Below, piece by piece: positions 41,038 to 42,335 of a stretch of 42,335 bases of DNA. This DNA comes from Chitinophagaceae bacterium. GTDB taxonomy: Bacteria > Bacteroidota > Bacteroidia > Chitinophagales > Chitinophagaceae. The position numbers and the translations under genes were made by a program. Positions within the stretch are counted from its first letter, which is position 1. The number at the start of each line of letters is the position of its first letter. The stretch is taken from assembly GCA_025933775.1 (NCBI GenBank), contig JAICZH010000018.1, positions 1 to 42,335 of the forward strand. The letters run 5' to 3'. The notes below the pieces were generated by a model. That model was not told the DNA's origin. It saw only the letters and a program-made list of their open reading frames with translations, and ran no database searches.

Positions 41038-42114
41038 TTATAATCCTACTCCAAATTTTTTACCTACATTTTTCAAATCTTCAACAACTGATTCTAATAA
41101 AAGAATTCCGTTTTTCATTCTTTCGGTTTCAAATTCTCTTTCCGGCTCGCCGGGAATAATCACTTTATTTTTCCCCGCAATTGTTTTGGAAAAACTGAAT
41201 GTTTTTATCCAATGATCCATATTCAATTTAAATTCTTCCTTCGGGCGAAATGCATCAATGCACATAGCTCCAAAAAAATGCCCAATGCCTTTGCCCGGCA
41301 TATTTTGAGGCATAGGAACATAAGCAGGGAATGGCGGAACCCATGGCCCATAATTAGCTCCGCTCAATACAGCAGAAAAAATATCAACAATAGAACCTAA
41401 TGCATAACCTTTGTGGCTTCCATGTTCTTTATCGCCACCGAGTGGCAACAATGCTCCTCCTTTTTTTAATTCATTGGCGTCTGTTGATGGTTCTCCTGTT
41501 TTCGTTTGTACCCAACCGTTAGGCGCTTTTTTATTTTCGCGCTGAAGCATTTCTAATTTACCATTTGCGGCGGTGGTAGTTGCAAAATCTGCTACAAAAG
41601 GTTGTTTATTTCCAGAAGGAATTGCTACTGCAATAGGATTGGTTCCCAACAATCTTTCCATTGAAAAAGTTGGCGCTACTAATGCAGAAGCATTGGTCAT
41701 GGCAATGCCAATCATATCATGTTGCAACGCCATCATAGCATGTGAACCGGCGATACCAAAGTGATTACTGTTTTGAACACTCACCCAACCTGTACCTACT
41801 TTTTTCGCTTTATCAATAGCAACCTGCATGGCAAATGGAGCAACCACTAATCCTAATCCTGCATCGCCATCAACAACGCCAGTTGATGGAGTTTCATGAA
41901 TAATTTTTATATGCGGCGTTGCATTAATTCTTTTGGCTTCCCATAAACGAACATAGCCTGAAAGCCGCGCCACGCCGTGACTATCCACACCTCGCAAATC
42001 GGCAATGAGCAAAGAGTTGGCAGCAATAGTTGCATCTTTTTTATTACATCCAATTTTTAAAAAAATATTTTTTGCAAACGAATGTAATGTTGAATATGAA
42101 AAATTTTTTGACAT
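41038..42114 (-). CDS. Ldh family (malate/L-lactate/ureidoglycolate-type) NAD(P)-dependent dehydrogenase
   Basis: A 358-residue oxidoreductase of the YlbC/YiaK type II malate/L-lactate dehydrogenase family. LRGVDSHGVARL (about 34-45) holds the catalytic His region, GWVSVQNSNHFGIAGSHAMMAL (about 113-134) the family nucleotide-binding part, MTNASALVAPTF and GSHKGYALGSIVDIFSAVLSG follow. Substrates in the family include malate, lactate, ureidoglycolate and sulfolactate; the one here is not determinable. A TACTTTTG box ends 4 bases before the ATG. The DUF2442 gene follows on the same strand. Confidence 0.92.
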   Translation of the reverse strand: MSKNFSYSTLHSFAKNIFLKIGCNKKDATIAANSLLIADLRGVDSHGVARLSGYVRLWEAKRINATPHIKIIHETPSTGVVDGDAGLGLVVAPFAMQVAIDKAKKVGTGWVSVQNSNHFGIAGSHAMMALQHDMIGIAMTNASALVAPTFSMERLLGTNPIAVAIPSGNKQPFVADFATTTAANGKLEMLQRENKKAPNGWVQTKTGEPSTDANELKKGGALLPLGGDKEHGSHKGYALGSIVDIFSAVLSGANYGPWVPPFPAYVPMPQNMPGKGIGHFFGAMCIDAFRPKEEFKLNMDHWIKTFSFSKTIAGKNKVIIPGEPEREFETERMKNGILLLESVVEDLKNVGKKFGVGL

Positions 42115-42118
42115 GTGG

Positions 42119-42126
42119 CAAAAGTA
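42119..42126 (-). promoter_or_regulatory. -7 box 4 bases before the Ldh-family start
   Basis: TACTTTTG then CCAC then ATG on the minus strand. The spacing is identical to that of the MerC gene and again predicts a leaderless mRNA. Confidence 0.5.
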
Positions 42127-42190
42127 AATGTAAAATGATGTGGTTATAACTTTTGGAAAGTTTAAAACTTTGCAAAAAGTTTTATTGTTG

Positions 42191-42335
42191 ATGAGTAAAG
42201 AATCTATTGCTGACGGGCTGCGGGATGGAAGCGGAGAGCACGGTGAAGGTTTTGTGCATTGGCTTTTGTGCCGGACTTGCAGTGAACAGCCCGAACAGTT
42301 GCTGAATAAAGAACTAATGATGACAGCCCCAAATC
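42191..42335 (+). CDS. possible partial gene or GC-rich repeat at the window end
   Basis: An ATG at 42191 opens a frame of 48 codons running off the window (MSKESIADGLRDGSGEHGEG and on). No family was recognised. The DNA is clearly richer in G and C than the rest of the window and contains nested complementary words: GGGCTG (42215-42220) with CAGCCC (42287-42292), and inside them GCAC with GTGC and GGC with GCC. That pattern suits a structured repeat or RNA at least as well as a gene. Confidence 0.3.
   Translation, partial: MSKESIADGLRDGSGEHGEGFVHWLLCRTCSEQPEQLLNKELMMTAPN

Overview
The window looks like a chromosomal segment of an AT-rich Bacteroidota, most likely a member of the Chitinophagaceae or a close relative. 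The reasons are a SusC/SusD/DUF1735 outer-membrane uptake locus, a type IX secretion type B (CHU_C-like) C-terminal domain, a lipoprotein TamL, the gene neighbourhood rpsU-xerC-hpf / tRNA-Thr-Tyr-Gly-Thr-tuf-Trp-secE-nusG, and many matches to the Bacteroidota -7 promoter element TAnnTTTG. I saw no CRISPR array, insertion sequence, phage or rRNA. All family calls are from reading the translated sequence by eye; no database search was run.

Layout. 85-5508 (+): five tightly packed or overlapping genes, SpoIIM-like, DUF4129, DUF4350, MoxR ATPase and DUF58, followed by truB and a secreted T9SS-type-B protein. 8402-9321: hairpins, a small membrane protein with a clear promoter and palindromic operator candidate, and a possible ncRNA. 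9322-15412: TamL, a divergent SpoU-type RNA methyltransferase, a MerC-domain protein and a Pif1-like helicase with HRDC. 15591-20668 (-): the translation block rpsU-xerC-hpf, then tRNA-Thr(TGT), tRNA-Tyr, tRNA-Gly, tRNA-Thr(GGT), tuf, tRNA-Trp, secE, nusG. The tRNA spacers are unusually repeat-rich, and two tRNA-Thr-like relics flank tRNA-Thr(GGT). 20764-23396: riboflavin synthase, a beta-CASP metallo-hydrolase and a single-domain response regulator.

23748-28784 (-): a metabolic block of a trans-sulfuration-type PLP enzyme, a GNAT acetyltransferase, an E. coli-type isocitrate dehydrogenase, a VapBC toxin-antitoxin pair, and a second isocitrate dehydrogenase of the unrelated eukaryote-like type whose start codon overlaps the vapC stop. 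GC-rich palindromic repeats sit in and around these genes, and two of them are translated. 28848-29621: a DinB-like protein and a coiled-coil protein. 29740-35487 (-): the SusC-SusD-DUF1735 operon with its terminator. 35743-42114: a fused peptide-type ABC ATPase, queA behind a promoter and a structured-looking leader, an Mpo1-like membrane protein, aspartate kinase, a DUF2442 protein and a malate/lactate dehydrogenase-family oxidoreductase. The last 145 bases are GC-rich and may be a partial gene or a repeat.

The points most worth a second look are the toxin-antitoxin module wired between two non-homologous isocitrate dehydrogenases with direct-repeat operators, the tRNA-Thr relics whose anticodon arms are exactly replaced by a TCCCGAT/ATCGGGA palindrome, the structured leader before queA, the promoter-to-terminator non-coding unit at 8965-9305, and two genes with a -7 box only four bases from their ATG (predicted leaderless mRNAs).
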